A stretch of DNA of 64,000 nt from Cristatella mucedo (Eukaryota; Bryozoa; Phylactolaemata; Cristatellidae). The position numbers were made by a program, and so were the translations under genes. Shown piece after piece: positions 12,901 to 22,775 of this stretch. The notes below the pieces were generated by a model. The model did not search any database, was not told where the DNA came from, and saw only the letters and a list, made by a program, of their open reading frames with translations. Numbering within the stretch: position 1 is the stretch's first letter; every line of letters begins with the position of its first letter. The stretch is taken from the NCBI GenBank assembly GCA_009760855.2, contig WPIO01000028.1, forward strand, positions 1,550,001 to 1,614,000. Reading direction: 5' to 3'.

Positions 12901-15900
12901 CCAATCGATCCTAGCAAAGGACAAGTCTAGCTTCTATAAAAACATTGTTGAATCACAGATGCACAATCCAAAAATGCTGATGTTTACGATCAACCATCTC
13001 CTCAACCGCTATCAGATTAGCTCCTTACCTAATGATCCTTGTGGTGATATAGCCGATCACTTCTCTCGATTCCCTGTGCAGAAGATAGACGAGATCAGGG
13101 AGTCCATCCCTGCGATGACAACATCCCCTCTAGAATGCTGTTCCCCAATTCCTGGCTGCACCTCAATGTCTTCATTTAAGCAGGTCACTAGTGATCTCGT
13201 CCTGAAGCTCATATCACAATCAACGAAGACAACAAGTCTCTGGACCCTATTCTCACTGCCCTGCTCCTACGTTGCATAGATCTGGTGCTGCCATGCATAA
13301 CTAACATCATTAATATGTCTGTAGCCTCAGGTCATGTCCTAGCACCTTTAAAAAAGCTGTAGTCAGGCCACTTCTCAAGAAAACGACACTAGACCAAGAG
13401 AACTCGAGCAACTACCACTCAGTCTCTCTTCTACCATCCCTATCAAAGACACTGGAACCGGTCGTGGCGGACCAGCTAAACTCATATCTTGAAACTTCAA
13501 ACCTTGCTAGTAAGTTCCAGTCTGGCTTTTGAGCTAATCACTCTACAGAGTCAGCATTGATTAGGGTATACTACGACCTTCTTAGGAATGCAGACATAGG
13601 TAGCATGTCTCTACTTGTTTTGCTCGATCTTTCGGCAGCTTTTGATACTATCGATCACAAAGTTCTTCTAGAGCACCTCTCATCTCGCCTGGGCATCACT
13701 GGCACTGCTCTGCAACAGTTCAGGTCCTATCTCAGTGGCAGACTCCAGAGTATTGACGTGAATGGACAAAGATTATCCGAGGTACCTCCTAAATAAGAGT
13801 ACCTCAGGGCTCGGTGCTAGGTCCGGTTCTTTTCACGGTTTATACTCTCCCTCTTGCTGATGTGATTGCCAAGCACAATCTAGGCTTTCACTTCTATGCG
13901 GATGACACTCAGTTGTACCTTTGCTTTGATCCCTCCCAGCCTTCGAGCACCTCAAATTCTCTCAACTCACTTGCTGCACTTATTAGTGACATCTGCACAT
14001 GGATGGCAGCAAATTTTCTAAAATTAAACGATGATAAAACTAACTTACTAGTTATGGGCAAACCCAGTGTAATTCACAAATTGGAAGGGCTGATGCTTAA
14101 AATTGGCTCTGCCATCATATGTTCAGTTTAATTAGCTCGAAATTTAGGTGTCATATTCCAAAGCGACCTCTCGTTAGATGACCATATCAGCTCCACAGTC
14201 AAATCTGCCTATTTCCAGCTTCATAGCATTGCTAAAGTTTGGGCTTGTTTAGATAAGGATACCACGTCCAAGTTGGTCCATGCATTCGTGACATCCCGTC
14301 TCGACTTCTGCAACTCACTGCTTACTGGCCTACCGGCATGTGCAATCAGGCGACTACAGATGGTGCAAAACTCTGCAGCCAGGCTTGTCTATCGTGAGCG
14401 TTGCAGTTGCCACATCACACCAGTTCTCGCCGACCTGCACTGGATACCAGTCAAGCAACGGATTGACTTCAAGGTTTTGTTGCTCACTTTTAGGTCACTT
14501 CATTCTTTGGCTCCAGCCTATCTCTCAGATCTACTTCCCCACCAGGCCAAGCATCGTACCACCCGCTTTTCTGAATCCAGTAGTTTACCAATACCTCGTA
14601 CAAACCTCAAATCCTTTGGAGACCCTACATTTAGTTGGTGTGCTCCCAAAGCCTGGAACTCCCTCCCGACTCTGAGTTCTCTGAGGGCGCTTTATCAAGT
14701 GCATCATTATTATTATTATTATTCGTGTCGTGGGCTATGTAACAAGAGTGAGCGCCAACCTGCCAGAACCACTAGGCGGCCTATCAGTCCCATCTACATT
14801 TACAAGTTAGGAAAGTGGTGAAATTCAAATAGATGCAGTGGCATCGCTGTCCCTACCTATTCATGATGCAATTCCTTCTGTCGGTACTGTAGTTTTCGGT
14901 ACTGCTATTACCCAGCTGTGAGATATACGTCTATGGTTTATCTGGCATTTCCCAAGTCGGAGGCACGTCACTTGCGAGCAGCTTTCTCGAGCAGCCACGT
15001 GCACGTGCCCTGACGTGCAACGTGACCAGCGTGCAAGCCGATGAGTGCACAGATCCACCTGCTCAAAAGTGATCAGCACTGAGCAGCTCTTGCCTGGCTA
15101 AGACCAGCAAGCAGCGACCTGCAGCAGAGCTACGGCAGTGCAGGCAGCATCCCAGTCTGGGCAGGTCGTGACTCCCTCTTCCCTCCGGTCGTTTCCAGCA
15201 TTGCCCACTCGGTCGCTTTGCATGCCGCCGTTTGCCTGCTTCCACCATCCCTGTCGCTGGTCGCCGACAGGTGCTTGAGAATCATCAGGCAGTGTGTGTG
15301 CACGACCCCGGCCTGACCTTTTCGTGCTGCCATGCTTAAGGCTGCAGAAGCTGAGCGCCGACCTCGAATCGGTCAACGGACTGAAGGAAAAAGAGCTCGG
15401 CCAGCAGCTGGCCGAGGCCAAGGCCAAGGTCGACGCCGAGCTGCAGCAGGCGTTGCTGCACGAGCAGGCGCGCCTGAGAGCCGATCACGACGGCCGGCTG
15501 AAGGCGGCCGCGGCAAGCCTGGCGGCCGAGCTGGAGGCCGAGAAAGCTCGACTGCAGGAGGAGCACGCCGCCAGGCGGGGTCAGCTGAGGAAGCAGGTGC
15601 GACGGCAGCAGCAGCAGCAGCAGCGACTGCTTTGCTGGCAGCAGCAGCTGCTGTGGCGGCAGCGTAGATCGAAGGGGCAAGGGCAGCAGCAGTCGGTAGG
15701 TTCTGCTTTTACTGCCTCGTCTCGATAGGGTCCTGGCAGTCGGCGATGCTGCTGTCGGAGAAGTCGTTTGGTCACCTGCACTGTTGCAAGGGGCGGTGGC
15801 GGGTGACCGGCCGGTGCCACGCGTGCCACCTGCCGCGGTCAGCGTGCGTTTTTTTCTTGCACTCAGTTGGAAGAGGAGAACGGCCGAGCAATCAGCTCTT

Positions 15901-17761
15901 TGAAAGACGAGCTGTCCTCGTTGCTGGAGCAAGAGAAACGCACCAAGGAAAGTGAAATACGCGCAGCCCGGGACCGGCAGGAAGCCGTGCGCGACATGGC
16001 GCAGGATCTGGGCAGCATCCTTGACGAGAGAAAGCGCGAGATCAGGGTGAGTCTGCCCTTGCTGAGCTACGCGACCCAAGCTCGCCTTTATCACCTCTCC
16101 CAAGTCCGAAGATGTCGTGACGAATTTTCTGCCAATCCTCTTGCCTTGCTTGCTGTCCACTTGTTCACTTATTTTCGTCCGTGACAAAGCCTTGAAAGTC
16201 TAAGCGCCGTTGTTACGCCGCTGGAGAGTTGTCAGTAGCGCCAGCCGTGGCCAGAGTGGCTGTTGGCAGTGGGCCCGAGCAGTTTGTCTTTAGTGGGCCC
16301 ATGGAGGATAACTGCCTTCGCCTAGCATTGCTGCCAGCAGAGCATGCATGGCGGCAATGCCTGATGGTGCAGTCGATTAGGGCTCGTGAAAAGCATGAAC
16401 ACCTAGCGGTCTGATGTGAGGGAGGCAGCTAGTTTAGCTGTCAGCTCATTGTGTAGCATGCAGTGGTATTGCATGGGAAAGCACCGGTCAGAGCTGTGTC
16501 ACCACCTGTGAGGTGGAAGCTAGCCAGCCAATGGTGAAGAGCAAGTGGGTAAAAGCAACTAAAGCAGAGCTGTGAGGAAACGTCTTGCAGTGTGAGTAAC
16601 TTGTTTTTATTTTGTGGATTTGATCTTGTGGAAGTGGTGGTGATGTGAGCTGTGGCAGGTAGCTGTAAGTGCTGCTGGCTGTAAGTGCTGGTAGCTGTAA
16701 ACGCTGGCAGCTGTAAGCGCTCGTAGCTATAAGTGCTAGTAGCTGTAAGCCCTGATAATGGAGAGCTGCTCTCACGAGCTACTACTGCCTCGTCTTCTCA
16801 ACTACTGCCTTAAGCCAACCCTGCTCCGTGTGCGTTTTGCTTCTCTTCTTCCAAAGCGCTAAGTATGAGAACACTGGCTGAGTTATATCGATAGCAACGT
16901 GAACCAACAAGGCTCACTATTGGACCCTGCTTGCTGCGCCTTACTGCCGCCCGTACAACAAGCCTTGTTTAGTTAAAAAGAAGAGACAGCAGGAAGCAAG
17001 GGACTGGCCAAGCGAGACGAGCAGCCTAGCAGACAAGGACCGTAGGGGGGGGGGGGTTAGAAAAGTAGATGCTCGCGTGGACACTCATCAATTGGCGCAC
17101 TCGCCTGATCGCGAGGTCTCACTTAGCTGACCGTCGCACATGTGCGATAGCCTCGCCGTGGCGCTCTTGCACTCAGGAGGAGCACGACAAGGAGGTCGCC
17201 AAGCTGAAGAAGGAGCTGAGCGCTGCCATCAGGAAGCTTCAGGACGACAACTTGGAGAGGCTGAACCAGGAGAAGCGCGATGGGCAGCGCGCTCTGCAGG
17301 ACGAGACCGACGCGCTGAGGCGCGAGCACGAGCGCGCCATCAAAGAGGCCAAGGACGAGCACGAACGCCGGCTGAAGGACGTCGGCGCCGAGCAGGGCGA
17401 GCGGCTGGCGAGTGCGAGAGCCGCCCTGGAGAGCGAGGAGAGGCGGGCAGCGCAGCAGATTGAGGCGGCCGAGAAGCGGCGCCGGCAGGCCGAGGACGAG
17501 CAGCGCAAGCTGGACGACGCCCTGGCGGCTGCCCGGAGACGTGCCGACGACGAGCGGCGCAAGCTGGACGAGGCGCTCGTCGCGGCCAGGCAGCGCGCCA
17601 GCGACGAGCAGCGGCGGCTCGACGAGCACGTCGAAGCCAAGCAGCGAGCCGAGCAGCAGCAGCAGTCACGTGACGAGCAGCCGACGACGGCTGCCGCTGG
17701 GCAGGCCGTGGCCGACGATCACGCAGAATTGCAGCGAGCGACTGCAGCCCCAGCGGCCGGA

Positions 17762-17803
<42 letters not shown>

Positions 17804-20800
17804 GCACCTGCAAATGACGACCTGATGGCCCTGGAGGAGCGGCGGGCCGCTCTCCTGAGTGAGCTTGACGTCACCGTTCGCCGCCTGATAGTAAGGGTAG
17901 CCGCTGCCGCAGCTGCTCACTCGCCGCTCCTGTGCAAATCGTGCGCGGCAGCGGTTCGTTCTCGATAAGTCAAGCCTTCCGTTTCGTTGCTGCCGTTCTT
18001 CTGCCACTTGATCTAGCCTCTGTATATGCCAGCGTGTTTTTATCTCTAGGAGTTGAAAGGCCGAGGCGGAAGCTCAGTGGCCACGGTGGCGGCAGCAGCC
18101 TTGTGCGACCGGATGGCCCCTCGAGGGGTGCCGTCTGCCGACGCACTGAGCCCGGGCAGTGTTCGCACAGCCGGCTCACTGACGTTGGCCGACCTAGGCG
18201 CTCTGCCGCAGCTGGTTGCCACCGCGGCCGCATTGGTCGAAGACGTGTCGTCGGAAATTTCCTCGTCTGGTCATTCTGATGATGATGTCAGCGTGGAATC
18301 GGGTTCCACCAGGTGAGAGCCGTCAGAGTGACGAGCCTTTAGCTGTCGTCTAGATGGCAGCTGATTATGTGACATTCCTTGTGCCGCCGGTTGGTTCGTC
18401 GTGCGTTGTAATGCAGGATAGTTTCATCTGCAATGTCGTAGCAGTGCTGGCGCTCTCCTTTGTTTTGTGGTTGTGCATCACCTGCCATCCTAGACAGGTC
18501 TTTGCGTCTCACCGCCAGTTCTTCTGACTCAAGTCGGCTAGCTGCCATCGACCTCAAATCCTTCGGAGGCCGTGCCTTCAGTTGGTATGCTCTCAGAGGC
18601 CATTCAGCAATTCACTGCCGACTGAAATCGCGATATCTCCTGACTTGTCATTTGAAATAAGCTAAAACTCCACACAGTACTTGCAGCATTTGCTTTGTCC
18701 GTGTAAATGATGTGCTTACGAGTGGTTAAGTTTTACACCAATAGCCAATTGACATGCTTCCCATTCAGCATATGTATCTGGGAAGAGATCAAGTTCGGTG
18801 CTATAGAGATCTTTTACTATTTTCATTTAACAAATAGCTGCGGTGTGCAAGCATGTTCACATATGAGTTGTGTGCTTGCATGGATATGGGTGTATATGCA
18901 CGTGTGTGCGCGCGTGCGTGCATGTATGAATGTCGGCGGCTGCATGTGTGTGTGAGTGTAGGTTGGTGTGTGTGTGTACACTCATGCTTATCTGATGTTG
19001 TTCTACATTCGGTCTCCTTATGCCAGCTTCTTTAAGAGTAAGGGCCGTAAGCCATAGTTTTTTGCTGCCACCGGGGTGCTTACCTGTGTCGAAGGGCAGC
19101 GAATGGCGTGCTGCTGCTTGCAGTTTGTGGATGTCACGGATATTTCCACAGATGCTGTAGGTCGTTGACTCATTGCCTTAACCCCCTTCTCGTCATTATG
19201 GGGACTGGTTTGCTCAGTTTCTAATCGATGCTTGTGTAGCCCAGATCCAGGGACAGAGGCTATTTCCCTCCATGCTCAGGCTATGCAGCCGCTGCTTGCC
19301 ACGCCGCTGAGCTAGGGCAAGACGAGTGGCCGTTTGATTAAACCACTTTATTATAATATCAAATGCGCCAACAATATCAGGGAAACTAAACAAAACTACT
19401 GGGGACCCTAGCTACATTATGCTAGAGGGGGCACAGGAAACACGAGGCCAACTCTTCTGACGAGGGGGGAGGACAATCTCGGACAGGAGCAATCTTGAGT
19501 ACTAGCGACAATCCACACAAGTTCCAGCCAAGACGACATTGGTGTGACATTGGCTGCAGTAACGGGGATTCACTTGCACGGTACATCTAAGCTCTCCGAC
19601 GGCGCCAGCTCACGGAGGGAGCCTAGAACAACTTGCTACAGGGGGAAATGCAGAATATACAAACCCTAACAACTTATTTCCAGCCCCCCCCCTCTGGCCT
19701 TGGGCACTCATCACCTTGCGTGCGTGGCCGCAGTGCCAGAGCACGCCTGTACCCATCCAGTTGCATAACTCGGCAAGACCGAGAAGGTCCAACACCACGA
19801 CTTAGTCGGCCAACTTCTGTTACCCAAGAGCCCCGGTGACCTTTTGTCATTGCATATCTGGTCATACCCATAGGTCAGGCCCTGGCCTAGCCGGTGACCC
19901 TTATCACATTACAGCTGTCCAGTCCAGCCAACCGAACCTAGGCTGGGTACACTTGCGTGAGTGAATCTTCACGAGAGTCTCTGATGCCTGCAAAATGAGG
20001 AATCCTTTGCATGGTGTTGCAATCAATCGTACTCGCTGGATGCTGTGAGTGGGGCGTGGTTGCACACAAGGAATGCACGTAAGCGCATGGGAAGCTGCTT
20101 CCTTATGGCAATTGACCCTGCCTTGGTGTCAAGGTGACCATGCACGGCCCGGCGTTACTTTTGCTCAGAGAGCAACGGCAGCGGCCTGCACGTCGTCGGC
20201 GTCCGCTGAGCGATTCGTCACTGGATCACTTGACCGGCTACGTTGGCAGTTCGGGACTGTCGGCCAACGTCCAGCGGCTATTGTCGCGCGAGGATCAACC
20301 CCTGCAGCGTGCCAAACGATTCCTGCAGAAGCACGCCAAAAGGATCCACGAAGCGCAGCGCGCCTGGGAGGTGGCTCGAAGCAAACCAGCCGCCACCACC
20401 ACCACCGATGTGCCACCGGGGCTACTGCTAGCGCACGCCGGTGGCTTGGCCCACCGTCGGCCCCTGCCGCTTTCTGACACCGCCAGCGTGTCGACGACTG
20501 CCACCGAAGACGTCGACTACGTCGAAGAAGAGCTCAGCCTATCGGACCTGGCCGCTGGATATGGCACCGCTGCCGCCGGCAGAGGTGACGTCGCTGCGTC
20601 GCTCGTTTTCTCGGTGCATTCGGTGCATCTGACACGCCCGTCCTCTCGCTCTCCTTCGTGCTCAGAAAAAAAGACGTTCGTTCTGTTGCAGACGGTTACC
20701 TCGTGTCGCCCCGATCGGCCGCTGCAGCAGCATCGGTAGCTCGTGGGCCGGCGGTCGAGAAAAGCATTCAAACTGAAGCCGACGTCTTTCCCACGTCTGC

Positions 20801-21499
20801 TGCTTCGAATACGCTGCTTCCGGGCGGCGACGGTCACGCTTACAAGAGCGGCGGGAATATGCTGCTGCTGCAGCCGAGGACATCGTTGGCCTACTTGACC
20901 GCCAGGCAGGGTGCAGCTGACGAGATCCTGGAGCGACGATGGCAGCAGTTGCACGGCCCGGCGGCGCCGTCGATCGACCTGGCGAGCGAAGCGAGCAGGC
21001 ACAGTAAGGTCAAGGACGACGGCTTTTGCTCGTGCCACTGGCTCTGCCTTAGCCAGCTGCCTGCGCGTCACGTTCACAGCTGCCCGCACAGGCATCTGCG
21101 GCAGCGTGCACTTTTCCGTCCTGCCGCACCTTGACTCAGCCGAAGCTCTCCGCTCGTTGGTCTGCACGCTTTTGCTGGGCATTCCCTTTCGCAGGATCAG
21201 CCTACTTGACCGGCCGAGAGCAGGTGGAGCTGTACCGGCGTAGCAAGAGGCTGCTGCCGCCTGTGCCAGCGGCAAGCGTCGGCGAGCAGCTGGCTGGCCA
21301 CAAAGCCTGGGTGAATGCTTTCCTCGGCCCTGCTCCTTCTTTGTCGTCGTCGTCGTCGTCGTCAGCGGTTGCGGCATCGGCCGTCGCAGGCCCGATGCTC
21401 AGCGCATCGGCACCCACGGCGCTGCTGCCACCGCGTGGTGTCACGCCACGTCTCGTCCTGGATGGGAATGGACAGATAGCCGTCAAGCTGGTGCCCTAA
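941..21499 (+). CDS. CEP164: CEP164-like centriolar distal appendage protein, 17 exons
   Basis: Exons that join in consistent phase: 941-1007, 1087-1320, 1425-1553, 4155-4409, 5328-5427, 6113-6164, 6357-6623, 8301-8463, 8694-8965, 9719-9936, 15341-15596, 15867-16046, 17177-17890, 18050-18312, 20169-20584, 20692-21003 and 21195-21499 (TAA). The product is about 1400 aa, close to vertebrate CEP164 (about 1460). The N-terminus has the family signature [18 protein letters not shown], then a WW domain (about residues 53-85), a Lys-rich patch, Ser/Ala/Gly linkers, an acidic Ser-rich part, a coiled coil (about 423-970) and a C-terminal helical block near 1090-1120. In vertebrates CEP164 sits on distal appendages of the mother centriole and recruits TTBK2 for ciliogenesis. 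The start is the first of two adjacent Met codons, chosen because the family motif follows directly. Exon borders come from reading splice signals and phase, without transcript data; the N-terminal and coiled-coil exons are most secure, the low-complexity exons less so. Confidence 0.9.
1087..1320 (+). CDS. CEP164: CEP164 exon 2: WW domain
   Basis: This exon encodes residues 23-100 of the CEP164-like protein. The WW domain is clear: the first Trp is in PPNWKAC, the aromatic core is [10 protein letters not shown], and the second Trp is in SIWDHPCDD. The preceding helical stretch ([13 protein letters not shown], then LMWIAREGI) is also conserved in CEP164 and belongs to the N-terminal module that binds TTBK2 in vertebrates. 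The acceptor is TTTTAG and the donor GTAAGA; phase 1 enters and phase 1 leaves. Confidence 0.95.
1845..2650 (-). mobile_element. LINE-B 3' fragment
   Basis: The minus strand encodes pieces of the LINE-B C-terminus ([24 protein letters not shown]), homologous to the 41389-41690 part of the larger plus-strand copy, plus the 3' UTR ending near GTAATGTATCCCCGTCTATAAC. Frames are broken. It lies in CEP164 intron 3. Confidence 0.75.
3265..3370 (+). mobile_element. LINE-B short fragment
   Basis: AATAAATTGGCTCTCGCTTC and the following CTTAAAGACCATTGGCAAG match 41595-41690 of the larger LINE-B copy. The rest of CEP164 intron 3 (2651-4154) shows no other gene or repeat that I recognise. Confidence 0.6.
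4155..4409 (+). CDS. CEP164: CEP164 exon 4: low-complexity Ala/Ser/Gly linker
   Basis: The acceptor TTGCAG at 4151-4154 continues the frame from exon 3, so the junction reads GGAL-APLRGQ, resembling the corresponding vertebrate CEP164 segment. The rest is Ala/Ser/Gly-rich low complexity. The donor chosen (CGG|GTGAAG) is the one that leaves phase 1, as exon 5 needs. The open frame runs on to about 4540, so a longer exon cannot be excluded. Confidence 0.65.
5015..5175 (-). mobile_element. LINE-A fragment
   Basis: It matches the minus-strand LINE-A at 7826-7980: CAAAGGACTTGAGGTTGGT, GGTGGTACGATGCCTAG and GACCTAAAAGCGAACGACAG all have counterparts there. Confidence 0.65.
6113..6164 (+). CDS. CEP164: CEP164 exon 6: 52-nt microexon
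   Basis: Exon 5 ends with two bases of a codon and exon 7 starts in phase 0, so an exon of length 3n+1 is needed between them. The segment after TTTCATTGCAG at 6112 and before GTATTG at 6165 is exactly 52 nt, open in that frame, and reads [18 protein letters not shown] into the acidic start of exon 7. The support is phase and splice signals only. Confidence 0.6.
6650..6990 (-). mobile_element. LINE-B 3' UTR copy
   Basis: It shares the LINE-B 3' block with 11757-12040, 11035-11520 and 41694-41975 (AACAGACTTAATCTCACG..., CAAAGAGAAAGTGAGAAGCA). Noncoding remnant in a CEP164 intron. Confidence 0.75.
7454..7990 (-). mobile_element. LINE-A 3' end with (ATT)n tail
   Basis: The minus strand reads [20 protein letters not shown], then [20 protein letters not shown], the conserved C-terminal segment of CR1/L2-type LINE polyproteins. 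The 3' UTR ends with the GAGGGCGCTTTATCAAGTG-like terminus and ATT repeats (7457-7481). It is 5' truncated. Confidence 0.85.
8694..9936 (+). CDS. CEP164: CEP164 exons 9-10: start of the coiled coil
   Basis: Two exons (8694-8965 and 9719-9936) separated by a 753-bp intron. The first opens with an Ala-rich stretch and moves into charged heptads (for example [20 protein letters not shown]). The second is almost pure Lys/Glu/Arg coiled coil (for example [20 protein letters not shown]). They form residues about 423-585 of the CEP164-like protein. In the family this central coiled coil is the long scaffold between the WW module and the C-terminal region needed for centriole localisation. Confidence 0.85.
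10100..10830 (+). mobile_element. LINE-A 3' end interrupted by SINE-A
   Basis: The plus strand carries the LINE-A C-terminal coding remnant (10130-10350), resumes at about 10500 and ends with GGGTGCTTTATCAAGTG and (ATT)n at 10793-10817. The insertion at about 10352-10495 is a SINE-A in the opposite orientation. Confidence 0.8.
10352..10495 (-). mobile_element. SINE-A (tRNA-derived)
   Basis: On the minus strand it starts GCCGAGCTGGTTTGGTCTAG with a box A-like TGGTCTAGCGG, then a box B-like GGGCTCGAACCCC, and ends in a LINE-A-like tail (TTCTCTTGGGGCGCTATATA). It is nested in a LINE-A copy. Not a functional tRNA gene: no acceptor-stem pairing seen. Confidence 0.75.
11035..11520 (-). mobile_element. 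LINE-B 3' UTR copy
   Basis: It begins with the TAATGTAATGT-type terminus and shares the CCACAAAGCCACGAAGACTA, GTAGCCAACAGACTTTAT and GTGCCGTAGTCGGCAG-type blocks with the other LINE-B copies. It extends into the C-terminal coding remnant near 11400-11510. Confidence 0.75.
11757..12040 (-). mobile_element. LINE-B 3' UTR copy
   Basis: It starts TTTAATGTAATGTAATGTGA and continues with the shared LINE-B 3' block, ending at the GGCCATACTCATCGGCAGG segment. It is a second, independent copy beside the one at 11035. Confidence 0.8.
12140..12215 (-). mobile_element. LINE-A-like tail, highly diverged
   Basis: TAGCACCCTCAATGAACC and CTCTATCCAGATGCTTTAC resemble the LINE-A 3' end in minus orientation. 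The following 550 bp may be its decayed body, but I cannot align it with confidence. Confidence 0.4.
12775..14725 (+). mobile_element. LINE-A with reverse-transcriptase remnant
   Basis: The most complete LINE-A copy. After a short stretch linking endonuclease to reverse transcriptase ([19 protein letters not shown]) it encodes RT motifs: [16 protein letters not shown] near 13613, [10 protein letters not shown] near 13891 and [15 protein letters not shown] near 14000. It then has the C-terminal segment [20 protein letters not shown] and an (ATT)n tail at 14705-14722. In-frame stops (for example 13533 and 13795) and frame breaks make it a pseudogene. The type is CR1/L2-like, by motif. It is 5' truncated and lies in CEP164 intron 10. 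Confidence 0.9.
15341..17890 (+). CDS. CEP164: CEP164 exons 11-13: main coiled coil with poly-Ala run
   Basis: Exons 15341-15596, 15867-16046 and 17177-17890, all leaving in phase 0. They encode about 385 residues of nearly uninterrupted coiled coil rich in Glu, Arg, Lys, Gln and Ala. Exon 13 alone gives 238 residues and includes repeated [14 protein letters not shown]-like heptads. Near its end a run of GCT codons (17761-17802) encodes an Ala tract. Exon 11 is taken to start after CTTAAG at 15340 because this acceptor, not the CTGCAG seven bases on, preserves phase. Confidence 0.85.
16659..16754 (+). repeat. 16-bp minisatellite, six units
   Basis: Six tandem units of the type GTAGCTGTAAGTGCTG, each differing at one to four positions, in CEP164 intron 12. 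The rest of that intron (16047-17176) shows only a poly-G run at 17047-17056. Confidence 0.85.
18535..18740 (+). mobile_element. LINE-A fragment
   Basis: CTCAAATCCTTCGGAGGCCG followed by TTGGTATGCTCTCAGAG matches the LINE-A C-terminal coding segment. The remainder of CEP164 intron 14 holds GT-rich sequence (18895-18985) and the unclassified repeat listed separately. Confidence 0.65.
19322..19665. repeat. Unclassified dispersed repeat, copy 1
   Basis: About 200 bp (19467-19665) are colinear with 24412-24605: both have GGAGGACA, then (A/C)GAGCAATC(T/C)TGA, TATCCACAC-like, GTGGCTGCA-TAACGGGGA-like and GGGAGG-GAAATGC-like blocks. The flank to about 19915 has an antisense AATAAA near 19350 and a terminal TTACA, so an LTR remnant is possible but unproven. 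Confidence 0.5.
20169..21499 (+). CDS. CEP164: CEP164 exons 15-17: C-terminal region
   Basis: Exons 20169-20584, 20692-21003 and 21195-21499. Exon 15 contains an amphipathic segment ([20 protein letters not shown]) matching the conserved C-terminal helical motif of CEP164, followed by an acidic [17 protein letters not shown]. Exon 16 holds [19 protein letters not shown]. The last exon starts [23 protein letters not shown] and ends with a Ser run and the stop at 21497-21499. The exon 16 donor (ACA|GTAAGG) was chosen because it fits the phase of exon 17. Confidence 0.8.
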
Positions 21500-21830
21500 G
21501 CATGAGCCATCGCGCACGCGCAAGTCGACGTCGCTGACGCCTGCCCACTACACGCTCGGCAGAGATCAGCAGCTTCGTTCGATTGCGTTCGTCTAGCGAA
21601 ATTCGTGTCCGTCCAGTAGGCCGTGCCGGGCCGTGGCAGCGGCGGCAGGCTCGAACATAGCAGCGAGAGACGAAAGCCGATTCTGTACCGCTTCCGTCGG
21701 TAGCCGATCCTCGCAGTTCGTGCCGTATGAGAGTTCCTAGGCTCCTGCTTGGATCGTTCTGGACCTGGCCTCGTGTCCACGTTTTTTTTAGTAGCTTTGC
21801 ATGATGCAGCATGCCGTTTCGTCTGACGCT

Positions 21831-21913
<83 letters not shown>
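21831..21913 (+). repeat. (CT)n microsatellite
   Basis: About 83 bp of nearly pure CT dinucleotide, some 330 bp past the CEP164 stop, probably in its 3' UTR. Confidence 0.95.
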
Positions 21914-21915
<2 letters not shown>

Positions 21916-22159
21916 CCACTGATATTTTCTCTGCTGGATCATCCGTGCTTGCTAGTTGGCTGCTGCTCGATGTCACACCCCGAGGCTTCCGGGGCATGCA
22001 GACTTTGTCATCAGTGTCCGGTCTTCCACAGCTGCTGCTGCTGCTGCTGCTGCCGTTGTTGCCTTCCCCTGCAGCGCACGGCATGAGCGGTTTCTTTTTG
22101 CCGCTTTGCATTTTATAAGTGACTTACCGTAGCCTTGTGATCAGAGCCATTGTGGTGCC

Positions 22160-22165
22160 ATTAAA
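22160..22165 (+). terminator. Possible CEP164 poly(A) signal ATTAAA
   Basis: ATTAAA lies about 660 bp past the CEP164 stop codon, after the CT microsatellite. It is the first hexamer of this type I noticed there. It is weak evidence on its own. Confidence 0.25.
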
Positions 22166-22282
22166 TGAGTCTGACTTGGAATTCGTGGAAGCAGCGCATC
22201 AGTAGCTGCTGCCTGCCGGGTTGAAATTAAGATGCGCTGCACTCCCTCCCCCATGTACCAAACCAAATTTGACTGTGCTAGA

Positions 22283-22302
22283 GATTATCATTAGATTATT
22301 AG

Positions 22303-22333
<31 letters not shown>

Positions 22334-22340
22334 GAGATTA
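22283..22340 (+). repeat. (ATT)n microsatellite
   Basis: ATT repeats with flanking TTAGATTATTAGATT; no LINE-A end is evident beside it. Confidence 0.8.
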
Positions 22341-22659
22341 TTATCCCTGGTTTGTGTTATCGCTGGTAACCGGTTAAATCGGAGTTGATAGTTTAAAGCA
22401 TATAAAAGACATCGGAAGTGATGTTGGGCAATCGTACTTTACTACAGGTGTTGTGCATGTTTAGCCTATCCATGGCTGTGGAATATGCAGCTCTACGTTA
22501 ACAACATGGAGGACTTTGTGCATAACATGGACGATTAGGTTCGGGTGCTCCTGGTTGCTATCGTCGGAATACCTAGCAGGAATCTGTGCAGCTTCTACTA
22601 CTACGTTTGCTGTCATTAAGGGCACTAACCTCACCAGTATCTGTCATGCTTCTGCAGGG

Positions 22660-22775
22660 ATTATTTGACCATGCCTCCTTTGCAGCCATGCCTCCTTAGC
22701 ATATGTACAGTGCCTAGAAAGACATAAAGTTCTCTGAAGGCGCAATACTAATGTATTATTATTATTGTAAAGACC
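22660..22775 (+). mobile_element. LINE-A 3' terminus
   Basis: GTGCCTAGAAAGACATAAAG, TTCTCTGAAGGCGCAATAC and a short ATT tail: the extreme 3' end of LINE-A. Confidence 0.7.

Noticed and set aside
15336-16187. 283-codon open frame on the minus strand
   Set aside because: It mirrors the GC-rich coiled-coil exons 11 and 12; the plus frame has the coiled-coil pattern and splice sites.
19315-19915. Complete solo LTR
   Set aside because: An antisense AATAAA and a TTACA end are present, but no matching TG...CA ends with target duplication were found.
20517-21377. 286-codon open frame on the minus strand
   Set aside because: Antisense shadow of CEP164 exons 15-17, with no recognisable domain.
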